A stretch of DNA of 64,000 nucleotides from Yamadazyma tenuis (Eukaryota; Ascomycota; Pichiomycetes; Serinales; Debaryomycetaceae): positions 1,612,001-1,676,000 of the forward strand of contig NC_089461.1 of the NCBI RefSeq assembly GCF_029203305.1. The letters run 5' to 3'. The notes below the pieces were generated by a model, which worked only from the letters and a program-made list of their open reading frames with translations, did not search any database and had not been told where the DNA came from. Positions 40,128 through 48,508 of this stretch are shown here, in pieces. Position 1 is the first letter of the stretch. Each line of letters starts with the position of its first letter. A program made the position numbers and the translations under genes.

Positions 40128-40658
40128 TTACTTCAACTTGGCAAATAATCTGGGGGCCACACAGTCGTTCAAACAATGTTGTAAGTGAAAGAACTCTTCC
40201 ACACAATCTTCCTTGTGTTCCTTTTGGGCGTATCCTTCTTCCTCCATTTCCTTTGTGACTCTCTGAACACATTCGTGGAAGTGGTGACCAAATGGCTTAC
40301 AAGGGGCCGATTCAGCACACTCTTCAGTTAGGGTGACAAATGGATCTTTCAATTCATCTTCATCTTCATCGTCATCGTCTTCATCGTCATCTTCATCTTC
40401 ATCTTCATCTTCACCTTCACCTTCCTCTTCATCACCAGCTTCTTCAGCATCCTCTTCTGAAGCAGTTTCTTCTTCAGTGGATTCTTCAGCTTCTTCAACG
40501 TCTTCGACTTCTTCTTCTTCTTCGGGCTAGAAGGGTTAGTAAACAGCCAGAAAAACAGGGCCATGGCGAACAAAACACACCACACACACTAAAACACATA
40601 CCTCGTCGGCGTAGGCAACAGGAAGGACGGACTCTATTAAATCTCTCAAGAATGACAT
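40128..40658 (-). CDS. QCR6: QCR6, acidic hinge subunit of cytochrome bc1, spliced
   Basis: Exon 1 is 40658-40602 (MSFLRDLIESVLPVAYADE) and exon 2 is 40526-40128, giving 151 residues (yeast Qcr6: 147). A ~55-residue acidic segment of Glu/Asp leads into the conserved C-terminal domain: KDPFVTLTEECAESAPCKPFGHHFHECVQRV...EDCVEEFFHLQHCLNDCVAPRLF, with the cysteines that form the two disulfides of the hinge protein. It sits on the intermembrane-space side of complex III next to cytochrome c1 and aids cytochrome c docking. Most of exon 2 would be missed or truncated if the intron were ignored. Confidence 0.92.
40527..40601 (-). other. 75-bp spliceosomal intron in QCR6
   Basis: On the minus strand the donor is GTATGT (40601-40596), a perfect TACTAAC branch point lies at about 40540-40534, and the acceptor is CTAG ending at 40527. 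Both exons join in frame at a codon boundary. Confidence 0.9.
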
Positions 40659-40810
40659 GATTGTAAGTACCAGTTGATTTTTTTCTGAGGTTGTTCAGGA
40701 TTGAAAATGCGAAAAATCAAGCCTGTAATTGGATGAACGCGAACGCTTACCCGGCGCAAAATAATAGTGTTTAGACCGATGATATTAATGTATATACTAA
40801 TAGTATTAAA

Positions 40811-41620
40811 TTATTCAGAGGCAACAGCAGGAGCTGGGGCTGGAACTGGCACGTCGGAGTTCTTGGCCTTCTTGATTCTCTTGGCTTCAGCCTTGGCTCC
40901 CAAGATACCACCACCCCAGTGCTTTCTGTTTTCCTCGTATTTTTCAAGGAAGTTGTTGTTGATGGTAGAAACCAACTTAGCCAACTCAGCTTCATCAGCA
41001 GCAGACACTTCGGTCAAAGCAGCAACAGAGGAGGTCTTCTTGTGCACCAAGGTTCCCAATCTAGCCTTACCCTTGACGACGGCGTATGGAACACCCATCT
41101 TTCTACACAAAGCTGGCAAGAAGATGACCAATTCAATAGGGTCAACATCGTTGGCAATCAAAACCAACTTGGCCTTCTTGTTTTCCACCAACGAGACAAC
41201 GTGGTTCAAACCGTACTTGACGTTAAGAGGCTTTGGAGAAGCATCGTTAGCAGATTTACCTTCAGCAATAGCAGCGGCTTCCTTGGTTAATCTTTCCTTC
41301 TTTTCGGCCTTGGTTTCTGGTTGGTACTTGTTGAACAACTTGAAGGTTTGGGCAGCGGTGTTCTTGTCCAAGGTGTTAGAGAACTGGGCAATGGCTGGAG
41401 GAACCTTCAATCTCAAAGACAAAATCTTCTTTTGTCTTTGCAATCTGACGTATTCAGGCCATTTGACGAATCTCGACAAGTTTCTCTTTGGTTGGATAGC
41501 CTGTCCGATTCCGAAGTTCTTTGGGGAGGCTTCAACCAAGGGGTTCTTGGGGGAGGAGGAGACCTTGGCGGACTTGTTAGCCAAAGGGGCTGGGGCGACT
41601 TTCTTACCTTTTGGAGCCAT
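40811..41620 (-). CDS. RPL8: 60S ribosomal protein eL8 (RPL8)
   Basis: The 269-residue protein matches eL8 (L7Ae family): a basic N-terminus, [31 protein letters not shown], the RNA-binding L7Ae core with [53 protein letters not shown], and a C-terminal [11 protein letters not shown] block. There is no intron. Its promoter carries Tbf1-like and Cbf1 motifs. It assembles into the large ribosomal subunit. Confidence 0.97.
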   Translation of the reverse strand: MAPKGKKVAPAPLANKSAKVSSSPKNPLVEASPKNFGIGQAIQPKRNLSRFVKWPEYVRLQRQKKILSLRLKVPPAIAQFSNTLDKNTAAQTFKLFNKYQPETKAEKKERLTKEAAAIAEGKSANDASPKPLNVKYGLNHVVSLVENKKAKLVLIANDVDPIELVIFLPALCRKMGVPYAVVKGKARLGTLVHKKTSSVAALTEVSAADEAELAKLVSTINNNFLEKYEENRKHWGGGILGAKAEAKRIKKAKNSDVPVPAPAPAVASE

Positions 41621-41700
41621 TGTAGTTGTTGGAGCAGAAATTTTTCAGTGAGAAATTTTTCTGATGAGGGAGGCGAGCCCTAGGGGTGGGCACGTGACTA
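41621..41700 (-). promoter_or_regulatory. RPL8 promoter with Tbf1-like and Cbf1 motifs
   Basis: Two copies of gaaattttt(c) lie within 41636-41660. AGCCCTAG at 41676-41683 resembles the Tbf1 site and CACGTG at 41691-41696 is a Cbf1 site. This pair is the known ribosomal-protein gene control arrangement in Candida albicans. Confidence 0.65.
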
Positions 41701-41730
41701 AAAAGAAGCAGAGCTGCTCAAAGGGCTTTG

Positions 41731-41764
41731 TGCCCGGGGCACGCAGAGGGCGTGTCCCGGGGCA
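41731..41764. repeat. Inverted repeat, 13/14-bp arms, 7-bp loop
   Basis: The left arm is tgcccggggcacg and the right arm cgtgtcccggggca. They pair with one bulge and one mismatch around cagaggg. It could form a strong hairpin in RNA. Confidence 0.7.
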
Positions 41765-42183
41765 GATCCCCCAGTAGCGCGCCCCCAGTGGCGTATTTGT
41801 AAAATGTCGCGACGGAAACTGAGAATTCCGCCGGTCTACCGATTGGAGTCGGGTCTTCCAGCGGGAGACCCGCTAAGCTTGGCTGTTTCAGTCGGTCGGT
41901 GCTAGAACCCCCCGGGAACCCCCCGGATCTTACCACCCACTACGCCGCAACGCACATCCACTAATTCACGCAAGTCGTGCATCTGATGCCTTTGAACTGA
42001 TTTCGACTGCCAGCGGGTAGGCACTCAAAAAAAGAAATGGCCCAGAGCAAATTAAAGATAACAAATTGTTTAGATTAAGGTTCCCGCCGTTTTCAGCTAA
42101 GGCTTTAAAACAGAGCAAGTGGCCAGCACCTTGGAGGTTGTTCCTGGAAGTTTGGCTTTAAATCTAGCCCTCCCATTTAGCCC

Positions 42184-42232
42184 TCCCATATGGCGGTCCC
42201 ATCTGGCCTCCCATCTGGCGATCCCATCTGGC
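42184..42232. repeat. Short tandem repeat, TCCCATcTGGC x4
   Basis: Copies start at 42184 (with ATATGG), 42197, 42209 and 42222, spaced 12-13 bp. Two copies of tagccctcccat precede them at 42165 and 42178. Confidence 0.75.
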
Positions 42233-42347
42233 CGCCCGCGGCCCATACGGAACCACTGCCTCAGGGTGCACAATAAGTCGCGTTACGTGGATTCACTATG
42301 TTACTCTATAAAATAAGTGTCGTGTAGATCATTAGGTCGTTATGTCA

Positions 42348-43457
42348 TTAAGCGGCGGTGGCCGAGCACTCGAGCCACCGGGTATTGCTCCATCCCTTGA
42401 TGGTGTATTGACAGTGTGAAACTCCCGAGTTGGGGTTGGTTCCGTTCACCAAGGGCTTGCAAGTCTTGAGGATTCCAGTGGGTTTCAAGCTGGGTTTGTT
42501 GTCGTGGGACCACGGTAAAATGTCGCCATGCTTCATGGTCAAACTATTTCCCGACGATTTCTGGCCACCCACAAACACGTAGTTGCCGTGGTCGATTGAT
42601 GGTGTGGGGGTGGTGTCGGATCGAGGAGCCAAGATGATGCTCTGCCATAACTTATCTCTGCTACGGGCCGAGAGCTTGTGCATATTGTGCTGGGCATGGA
42701 ACTGGGTCTGATCGGGACGGATGGGGTCGTGGTTGGAGTGAGGCAACAACCCAGTAGAGCGACACTGGAAGTCGATGGCGTAGAGTTTCAAGAAGCTGGA
42801 GTTGATGCGATCGTCGCGGTTTCGAAAGTTGTTGGAGCTGCGACAGCCAGGCCACAACGAGTCGGTGGGGGTGGCGGTGGTTGTCTTGAATGTCTGGAGT
42901 TCGACTGATGGGAGGGCTTCATGGAACCGCGTGGGCTCGCCATTCAAAAAGTCTCTGATTTCAATTGACTTGTTCGCAACAGGCTTTGGGGTTGGCGCTA
43001 CTGGTAAAGACTTTAAAAGTCGGCTTAAGTTGGTGGGAGATGTGCTTGGAGTGGAGTTGCTGTTGATGGTCAAGAGTTGGATCTGGGACACCCCTTTAGA
43101 CTTGCGGTTGATATTCATACCGGTGGGAGGGCTGCACAAACTTAAACAGCTATTGAAACTGGAGTTTATCGAGGAGTTTGCCGAAGTGATGCTACTGTTT
43201 TCAAAGCTGTCATCAAATACGCTATCATTGTCACTATCTTGGAAGTCATGTTCCAAAGGATGGGAGTCGGCATTTACACTGGATTTTATCGAGTTGATAT
43301 TGATGTACACGGGGGTAGTGGGTTTTTCCATAAGCGCCAGTCTGGAAAGTGATCTATCACCCGACGATTTGGAGCAGCACCGAATGAGGCTTTGTTTTCT
43401 CAATCGACTCAGGCTACTACCCCGGTTGGGAATCGGAATGGGCGACGCCATAGCCAT
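42348..43457 (-). CDS. Uncharacterised Ser/Asn-rich protein with a distinct C-terminal domain
   Basis: I choose the ATG at 43457 (MAMASPIPIPNRGSS, 369 residues). A TATA element lies 60 bp upstream (43514-43525, minus strand), although the frame is open back to an ATG at 43712. Residues 1-150 are Ser/Arg- then Asp/Ser/Asn-rich. The C-terminal ~150 residues look folded: FLKLYAIDFQCRSTGLLPHS, RDKLWQSIILAPRSDT, NYVFVGGQKSSGNSLTMKHGDILPWS, KPTGILK and HCQYTIKGWSNTRWLEC. I do not recognise the family. The arrangement suggests a regulator or adaptor, but this is only an impression. Confidence 0.65.
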   Translation of the reverse strand: MAMASPIPIPNRGSSLSRLRKQSLIRCCSKSSGDRSLSRLALMEKPTTPVYININSIKSSVNADSHPLEHDFQDSDNDSVFDDSFENSSITSANSSINSSFNSCLSLCSPPTGMNINRKSKGVSQIQLLTINSNSTPSTSPTNLSRLLKSLPVAPTPKPVANKSIEIRDFLNGEPTRFHEALPSVELQTFKTTTATPTDSLWPGCRSSNNFRNRDDRINSSFLKLYAIDFQCRSTGLLPHSNHDPIRPDQTQFHAQHNMHKLSARSRDKLWQSIILAPRSDTTPTPSIDHGNYVFVGGQKSSGNSLTMKHGDILPWSHDNKPSLKPTGILKTCKPLVNGTNPNSGVSHCQYTIKGWSNTRWLECSATAA

Positions 43458-44539
43458 GATATGTGAGAGGAAATGGGAGGTTGGATGTTTTGCTTGAAAA
43501 GGGGATTTGTGTTCTTTTATATCAGACGGCGAAAAAAAAGTAAAGCCTATCTTTTTTTGGAACCACTTGAGCGGCACGCCGGAGGGCCCAAAACGGTATT
43601 TGCCTAACTCGTCTTCCGGACGCACTGGGTGGATAGGGGATCGCACGGAATAATGTCGGTGCGACATCCCGGAACCCCCAGCGGCTCCATTCTGGCAACA
43701 CCATGTATACATATAGCTACAGATCTAATAGTGTAATAGAGCTGTCGGTGGGTGCCTCTGTAGTTGTTTGCTTTCCGTTTCTTGTGATGAAAGCCGAAGC
43801 ACGATGGGATCTGGGTTTTATCCAAGTGTGGTTCCGGAGCTCCTCCGTAGAAGGAGATGCAACTTGTCACGCAATTCACTACCCAATTGACTCCCTCAAA
43901 AGTCAAAGTAAATAATTCTTATCCTTGATCATTTTCTTGACTGTCTCAAAAGTCCAACAAAGTAACTCTCATCCTCCATTCTTTTGTCTGTTCATTGGTT
44001 TTTCTCACAATGCCATTTTTGTGAATGGTTCTCGGTTTAACAAAAGAATAGTTCTCCGCGTTTTATTATCTAGCAATGATCCTCTTTGGAAACGAACAGT
44101 ATAAGCAAGAAGACAATCATTTTACTGTCAGTAATGGCTATATCTGTTACTATATGCATGCTTATTTATAACAGCAAAGAGGTTTCAACCAAGAAGGTTT
44201 CTCGATGGTGATGAAGAATATAAATATATAATACTCGGGTCGATTGTGGTTTTGAGTTATACATGTCTGTAAATTCAAGGACCATTTAGCTTTTCTGTGC
44301 TCTCTCGTATCACAAGCTATAGATACAGATAAGAAACCCATCCCACTTGCAGTTCAAATAGAGGATAAGATCCATGTAGAAGTCATCTAAGTCACCATGC
44401 TGTTTCTGTACTATTGACGTGATCCAGATTTTTGAACTGTACGTCACGTACGATGGAAGACGAGGAGCTAACAAGACCTATAGCCAGTCTCAGTTTTATT
44501 TGTTCTTCAATGCGTGTGTTTTGTACTCCTGATACACTT
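43458..44539. other. 1.1-kb intergenic region
   Basis: This is the longest gene-free stretch. It holds the TATA element at 43514-43525 for the gene on its left and an imperfect direct repeat (ctcaaaagtc... at about 43894 and 43945). The 3' region of the transporter is on the right. The frames in it are short and overlapping. No RNA gene was recognised. Confidence 0.35.
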
Positions 44540-46522
44540 TTAGAGGGCATCCCGTCTCTGAAAGTCCGTTTCGTAGTCAAGCTCATCAAGCTCCAACCCA
44601 TCGCCCGCCATCTCCGTGGCCTCATCAACCCGAAAATACTCGTTCATCTGGGGCTGGGAACCCTTGGTATTATAGAACTCGTTAAACACCCGGTCAATGT
44701 CCTCCAACTCCACTCCTTTTGTTTCAGGGTAAAAGATCACCACCACCACGATGGAAATCACACACGACGTCGCTGGAAACAAGTATAACCCCCACTTGAC
44801 TGAGTCCTGGAGAATGGGGGTCATTTGTCCCACTATATAGTTGGCCAACCAGTTGGTAGCAGTAGCTAACGATACCCCTTTGCTCCGTATGGCCAAAGGG
44901 AACACCTCCGGTGGAATCAAGAACCCTATGGGTCCCCAACTGTAGCCAAACGCAGCGTTGTATATGATCACCAACATCGCTACCATGTTGGGAGTATATG
45001 ACTTGTCAAGCCATATCATCCAAGCAATCATATAAAGACAAATACCCATGGCAATGCCTCCACTCACCAAAATGGGTTTACGGCCCCACTTGTCGACCAA
45101 GAACCACGGTGGAATCGTCGACAACAAATATACTATTCCGTTGATGCCAGTCATGAGAAGGGCACTGGAGTTGTTGAAACCGGCCTCTTCAAACACCATA
45201 GGTGCGTAGTAAGAGATGATGTTAATCCCGTTGAATTGGGCAAATGCAAACACCGAACACGCAATGAAGACCCGGGTCCGATAGTTCTTAAGCATGTTCT
45301 TCCAGCTTCTCTCGAACTTGGGAATCGTGATTCGCTCGTTGAGAATGCTGTTTTTGATGAGGAAAAACTCCTTGACAGGCTTGTTGTGCTCGAGAGACGA
45401 GTCATACAAAAGACACAACACGTTGAATCCCTGCTGGTCCATATCCTCATCAAGCAAGTACCGCGGACTCTCGACGATGAAGAATCCGCCAATAAATAAA
45501 ACAAACGCAATCACCACCTGCACGAAAAGCGGTAACCTCCAACTTAAATTGGCAGCAAAAGTATGGGGGTTCTTTCTGGCATCACCCACATCCTGGATAA
45601 AATAGCAGAAGTAGTCCACCCACACACTGAGCGCATATCCGGTGATATTCCCTGTGAACTCACCACAAACTAACTTGCCTCGCTCTTCACTGGGAGAAAT
45701 CTCACACTGATACGACGGGACCATAGTACTAAGAATCCCCACACCGAACCCGCTCAATACTCGCCCCACAGAGAACACATAGAGATTCACCGCAAAGCTC
45801 TGGAGCAGACCACCCACCATGAATATCGAGGTTCCGATCAAAATTGTCTTTTTGCGGCCAAACCTGTCGCTGAGACGAGCAACCATCAAAGATGAAATCA
45901 TGGCTCCAATCTCTAAAATTGAGATGATAAGCCCAATCTCCAGGGCCGAAGGGTTCTTGAAGTACGCGTTGAATGTGGTGAACGTCAAGATCCCCGAACA
46001 CACTCCCTGTTCGTATCCAAAAAGTGATACAAAAAGCGACACAAACGCAGATGTGAAGTACACAAGCCGGTTGCCCTTAAACTTCAACTTACGCGTGTAC
46101 TCCTTGGCATTGAAGTTGATGTGCTCATATGAGTGGCCGAAATCGTCAACATACTCGCTGCCATGGTACCGAACGGGGTCATGGTCGTCATCTGAGTCCT
46201 CAGTATGAGCATGGAACTTTTTAGCTTCATCAGCCTCATCAGCCTCATCGGCATCGTCGTCGTCATCGTTGTTGCTGCTTGACCCTCCCCCTGGATGTTC
46301 GTGGTGAGACATCTCGAGCTTGAGGTCGCCGAACCGCTTGTTGCTAATGACTTTATTGTGTTTGTTGAGCTTTATTGAAGCTCGCCTTGTCGTGTTTATT
46401 TCACCCATAAGCAACAGTTCCTGCTCATGCTCGCGTTGGTGCAATGATTCAATGTCCGTGTCCAAACTGCCTCTGCTGGCCGCGTTCTGGCTTGGCTGGT
46501 TTGTGTTTTCAAACGGTTCCAT
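44540..46522 (-). CDS. Sugar-porter-type MFS transporter
   Basis: The protein has 660 residues with about 12 membrane helices from residue ~150. Sugar-porter signatures are present: ARLSDRFGRKK between helices 2 and 3, GRVLSGFGVGILSTMVPSYQCEISPSEERGKL, a PESPR-like VESPRYLLD, QFNGINIISYYAP after helix 6, and VDKWGRKP. A 150-residue cytosolic N-tail is acidic and His-rich (a run of six Asp, then ADEADEADEA), unusual for the family. Fungal sugar porters move hexoses, polyols or inositol. Substrate is not assignable; it resembles the poorly studied yeast YFL040W-type branch more than the hexose carriers. Confidence 0.85.
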   Translation of the reverse strand: MEPFENTNQPSQNAASRGSLDTDIESLHQREHEQELLLMGEINTTRRASIKLNKHNKVISNKRFGDLKLEMSHHEHPGGGSSSNNDDDDDADEADEADEAKKFHAHTEDSDDDHDPVRYHGSEYVDDFGHSYEHINFNAKEYTRKLKFKGNRLVYFTSAFVSLFVSLFGYEQGVCSGILTFTTFNAYFKNPSALEIGLIISILEIGAMISSLMVARLSDRFGRKKTILIGTSIFMVGGLLQSFAVNLYVFSVGRVLSGFGVGILSTMVPSYQCEISPSEERGKLVCGEFTGNITGYALSVWVDYFCYFIQDVGDARKNPHTFAANLSWRLPLFVQVVIAFVLFIGGFFIVESPRYLLDEDMDQQGFNVLCLLYDSSLEHNKPVKEFFLIKNSILNERITIPKFERSWKNMLKNYRTRVFIACSVFAFAQFNGINIISYYAPMVFEEAGFNNSSALLMTGINGIVYLLSTIPPWFLVDKWGRKPILVSGGIAMGICLYMIAWMIWLDKSYTPNMVAMLVIIYNAAFGYSWGPIGFLIPPEVFPLAIRSKGVSLATATNWLANYIVGQMTPILQDSVKWGLYLFPATSCVISIVVVVIFYPETKGVELEDIDRVFNEFYNTKGSQPQMNEYFRVDEATEMAGDGLELDELDYETDFQRRDAL

Positions 46523-47110
46523 TGTAGCCCTCTCAGTATAAGCGTTCCAATAAGATTTGCTTTTCGCGACTTGGTTTTCATGACGTAATCTCTGGGGTAG
46601 CGGTAGCGGAAGGAATATTAGTATTTTGGAAAGTGAAAGGACACTTGAGCTAAGGCGTGTGATATAGGGCAGCTGGATTAACCGGGTGGTCCGTTTTGGG
46701 GGAGAAAAATGGAGGCGGAGAAAGAGTCCATGAGGTATTAGGATTTGCTAGAGCAAGTGTGGGTGTATGGGTCAGACTTGTTTGGAATAGGGAATGTAGG
46801 AGGTTAGAGCTAGGGGGTGTATGGGTCAGAATTCTGGGTGTACGAATCAGAATGCTGGGTTTACGAATATGGTGTTAATTTTTTTCGATCTTATGTATTT
46901 AAAGATAGTATTTACAGTTTAATTCTTCAGTGCACAGTTGTGGACCAATGCCCTAGTATCCCTAGGTTGTACTTACTATATCACCTTTGTACCAACAACA
47001 CTGCTTTTACACCTGGAAATGTCCTGAAGTAGTCTGTTAGACCCGCACACCCAATATTGTACGTGCTCGTACTCAGCAGTGCGGATTTGCAGCCATCGGT
47101 TCAAATTACA
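46523..47110. other. Intergenic region with degenerate repeats
   Basis: These 588 bp hold the transporter promoter (left) and the elongase 3' region (right). A 16-bp gggtgtatgggtcaga occurs at 46761 and 46815. Two related ~20-bp units starting ctgggt(g/t)tacgaat follow at about 46834 and 46855. No gene was recognised. Confidence 0.45.
46761..46874. repeat. Degenerate GGGTGTAtGGGTCAGA-type repeat
   Basis: Four related units lie within 115 bp: two exact 16-mers at 46761 and 46815 and two diverged units with tacgaat at about 46834 and 46855. Confidence 0.6.
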
Positions 47111-48136
47111 TCACTTACGTTTCAAGTAGCTTTCCACATAGAACGCCGCAAAGAGTCCCGTCAACGGTGTCAAGTAGCTCACGTTGATGATCAACGGCAA
47201 CGCCTGGTCCGGCGTCGAAATACAGTTGATCAATGTATTGGTGCTCAAGTCTGTGAAGTACACAAAACTGTGCAACATCGCCAATGAGCCTCCCACCACA
47301 AACTGGGTAATCTGCATCGAAGTCAAAACCCGTTTGAACAAGGTAGGGACCTTGATCTTCAAGCAGCTCAACGTGAAGTAGAAATACATCAACGCGTGGA
47401 TAAACGAGTTGAACACCACAAAAATCCAAATCGGTGGGCTCTGGAACCTGATTCCGGCCCACATGCACATCATGGCACCGGCATGGTGATAACTCTGCAA
47501 CAACGACAGTTGCCGGCCCTTCAAGAGGATAATGACAGTATCCAACACCTCATAGAACTTGGAGATGTAAAACAACCATCCAAACAACAATAGGTTGTTG
47601 ACTGGCAAGTTCATGTTGAACAAGCCGTTGTCCACATCGCACACAGACTGGAAAAAGCTCTGGAAGTTGGACTCAAACTTGAAATTATAGTCTTCAAAGT
47701 TGACCCGAATCAACTTCTTGGAGCTATTGATGGTGGCCAACATCCCCACAAACGTCCACACAGAGTATACACACAAAAATGCATTATGAATGATCACAAA
47801 CATTTTGAAAAACCAGGTTTTGGCAATCGCAAACGGTGCCGCCGGCAACCGATTGGACTTTACACTTTTACCATCACCAGCACGAGCAGCCACCCTGATC
47901 TGGCGATCCAAGATCTTGGGGTTGATGAAGTGCACAAGTGAGAAGTATACGAGGGCAATGGTCATGGGGGTGGCCACATGCATGGATTTGATGAATATGG
48001 AGGTTAAGAAGTCGCTCTCGAAAGGAGATGGGGGGTAAGGTGCTTTGCCGTAGTCGAAGCGGAAAAGCTCACGGCTGGGGAGCCCGAGCTTGACCAAGTC
48101 GATTTTGTGGTTAATCTCATTTTTGACGGCCTCCAT
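47111..48136 (-). CDS. ELO-family fatty-acid elongase with a QxxHH box
   Basis: The 341-residue multi-pass ER protein has ELO hallmarks: KFYEVLDTVIILLKG (residues ~193-207), the histidine box in QSYHHAG (Q214, H217, H218), NSFIHALMYFYF and MQITQFVVG. ELO enzymes condense malonyl-CoA with acyl-CoA. Yeast Elo1/2/3 have HxxHH; here Gln replaces the first His, as in some other fungal and protist elongases that act on polyunsaturated chains. The C-terminus ends KRK, a di-lysine-like ER signal. A substrate call would be inference. Confidence 0.9.
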   Translation of the reverse strand: MEAVKNEINHKIDLVKLGLPSRELFRFDYGKAPYPPSPFESDFLTSIFIKSMHVATPMTIALVYFSLVHFINPKILDRQIRVAARAGDGKSVKSNRLPAAPFAIAKTWFFKMFVIIHNAFLCVYSVWTFVGMLATINSSKKLIRVNFEDYNFKFESNFQSFFQSVCDVDNGLFNMNLPVNNLLLFGWLFYISKFYEVLDTVIILLKGRQLSLLQSYHHAGAMMCMWAGIRFQSPPIWIFVVFNSFIHALMYFYFTLSCLKIKVPTLFKRVLTSMQITQFVVGGSLAMLHSFVYFTDLSTNTLINCISTPDQALPLIINVSYLTPLTGLFAAFYVESYLKRK

Positions 48137-48508
48137 TTTTGCTCATTCATGAGTGTTGGGAAACCGCTTGGCTTTATACTCTGAATTTTTTAATTTTCAG
48201 CCATTGCCGTAATTTGTTGAGCATGGAAGCTTCCTGCACCCAACCAAATTTCTTTCCAAAAAAACTTTAAGTTTTCAGATGTCTGACATATGTAGATGGT
48301 GACGATTCAACACTGGTATGCCCCTCATTAGTGGTTTACCTTCATATTCTACCTACAGCCCAAACGGGTGGTTTTAACTTGTAATTGTACCACCTTAAAG
48401 ACCCAATGTTTCTACGCAATACACAGGCAAGTTTCCCGCATTCGGTTGCAAAATCCGAACATTGCTGTTATGCTGTTTATTGGTATCATACTACTCATGC
48501 TTATATAT
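48137..48508 (-). promoter_or_regulatory. Elongase promoter and 3' region of the KH-domain gene
   Basis: These 372 bp lie between a start codon and a stop codon on the minus strand. Nothing beyond AT-rich promoter sequence was recognised. Confidence 0.35.

Larger units (their letters stand above)
41701..42347. other. GC-rich intergenic segment with inverted and tandem repeats
   Basis: About 650 bp without a gene, clearly more GC-rich than its surroundings up to about 42250. It holds an imperfect inverted repeat (41731-41743 against 41751-41764), a direct repeat of aaccccccgg near 41905-41926, a short hairpin gggtct/agaccc near 41849-41870, and a tandem TCCCATcTGGC array (42184-42232). I find no open frame, tRNA or recognisable snoRNA. 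Confidence 0.5.

Noticed and set aside
40333..40530. Poly-Ser frame on the plus strand
   Set aside because: It is the reverse complement of the Glu/Asp tract of QCR6 exon 2.
41701..42347. tRNA, snoRNA or U-snRNA gene in the GC-rich island
   Set aside because: No cloverleaf with B-box, no C/D or H/ACA box pair and no U-snRNA signature was found by reading.
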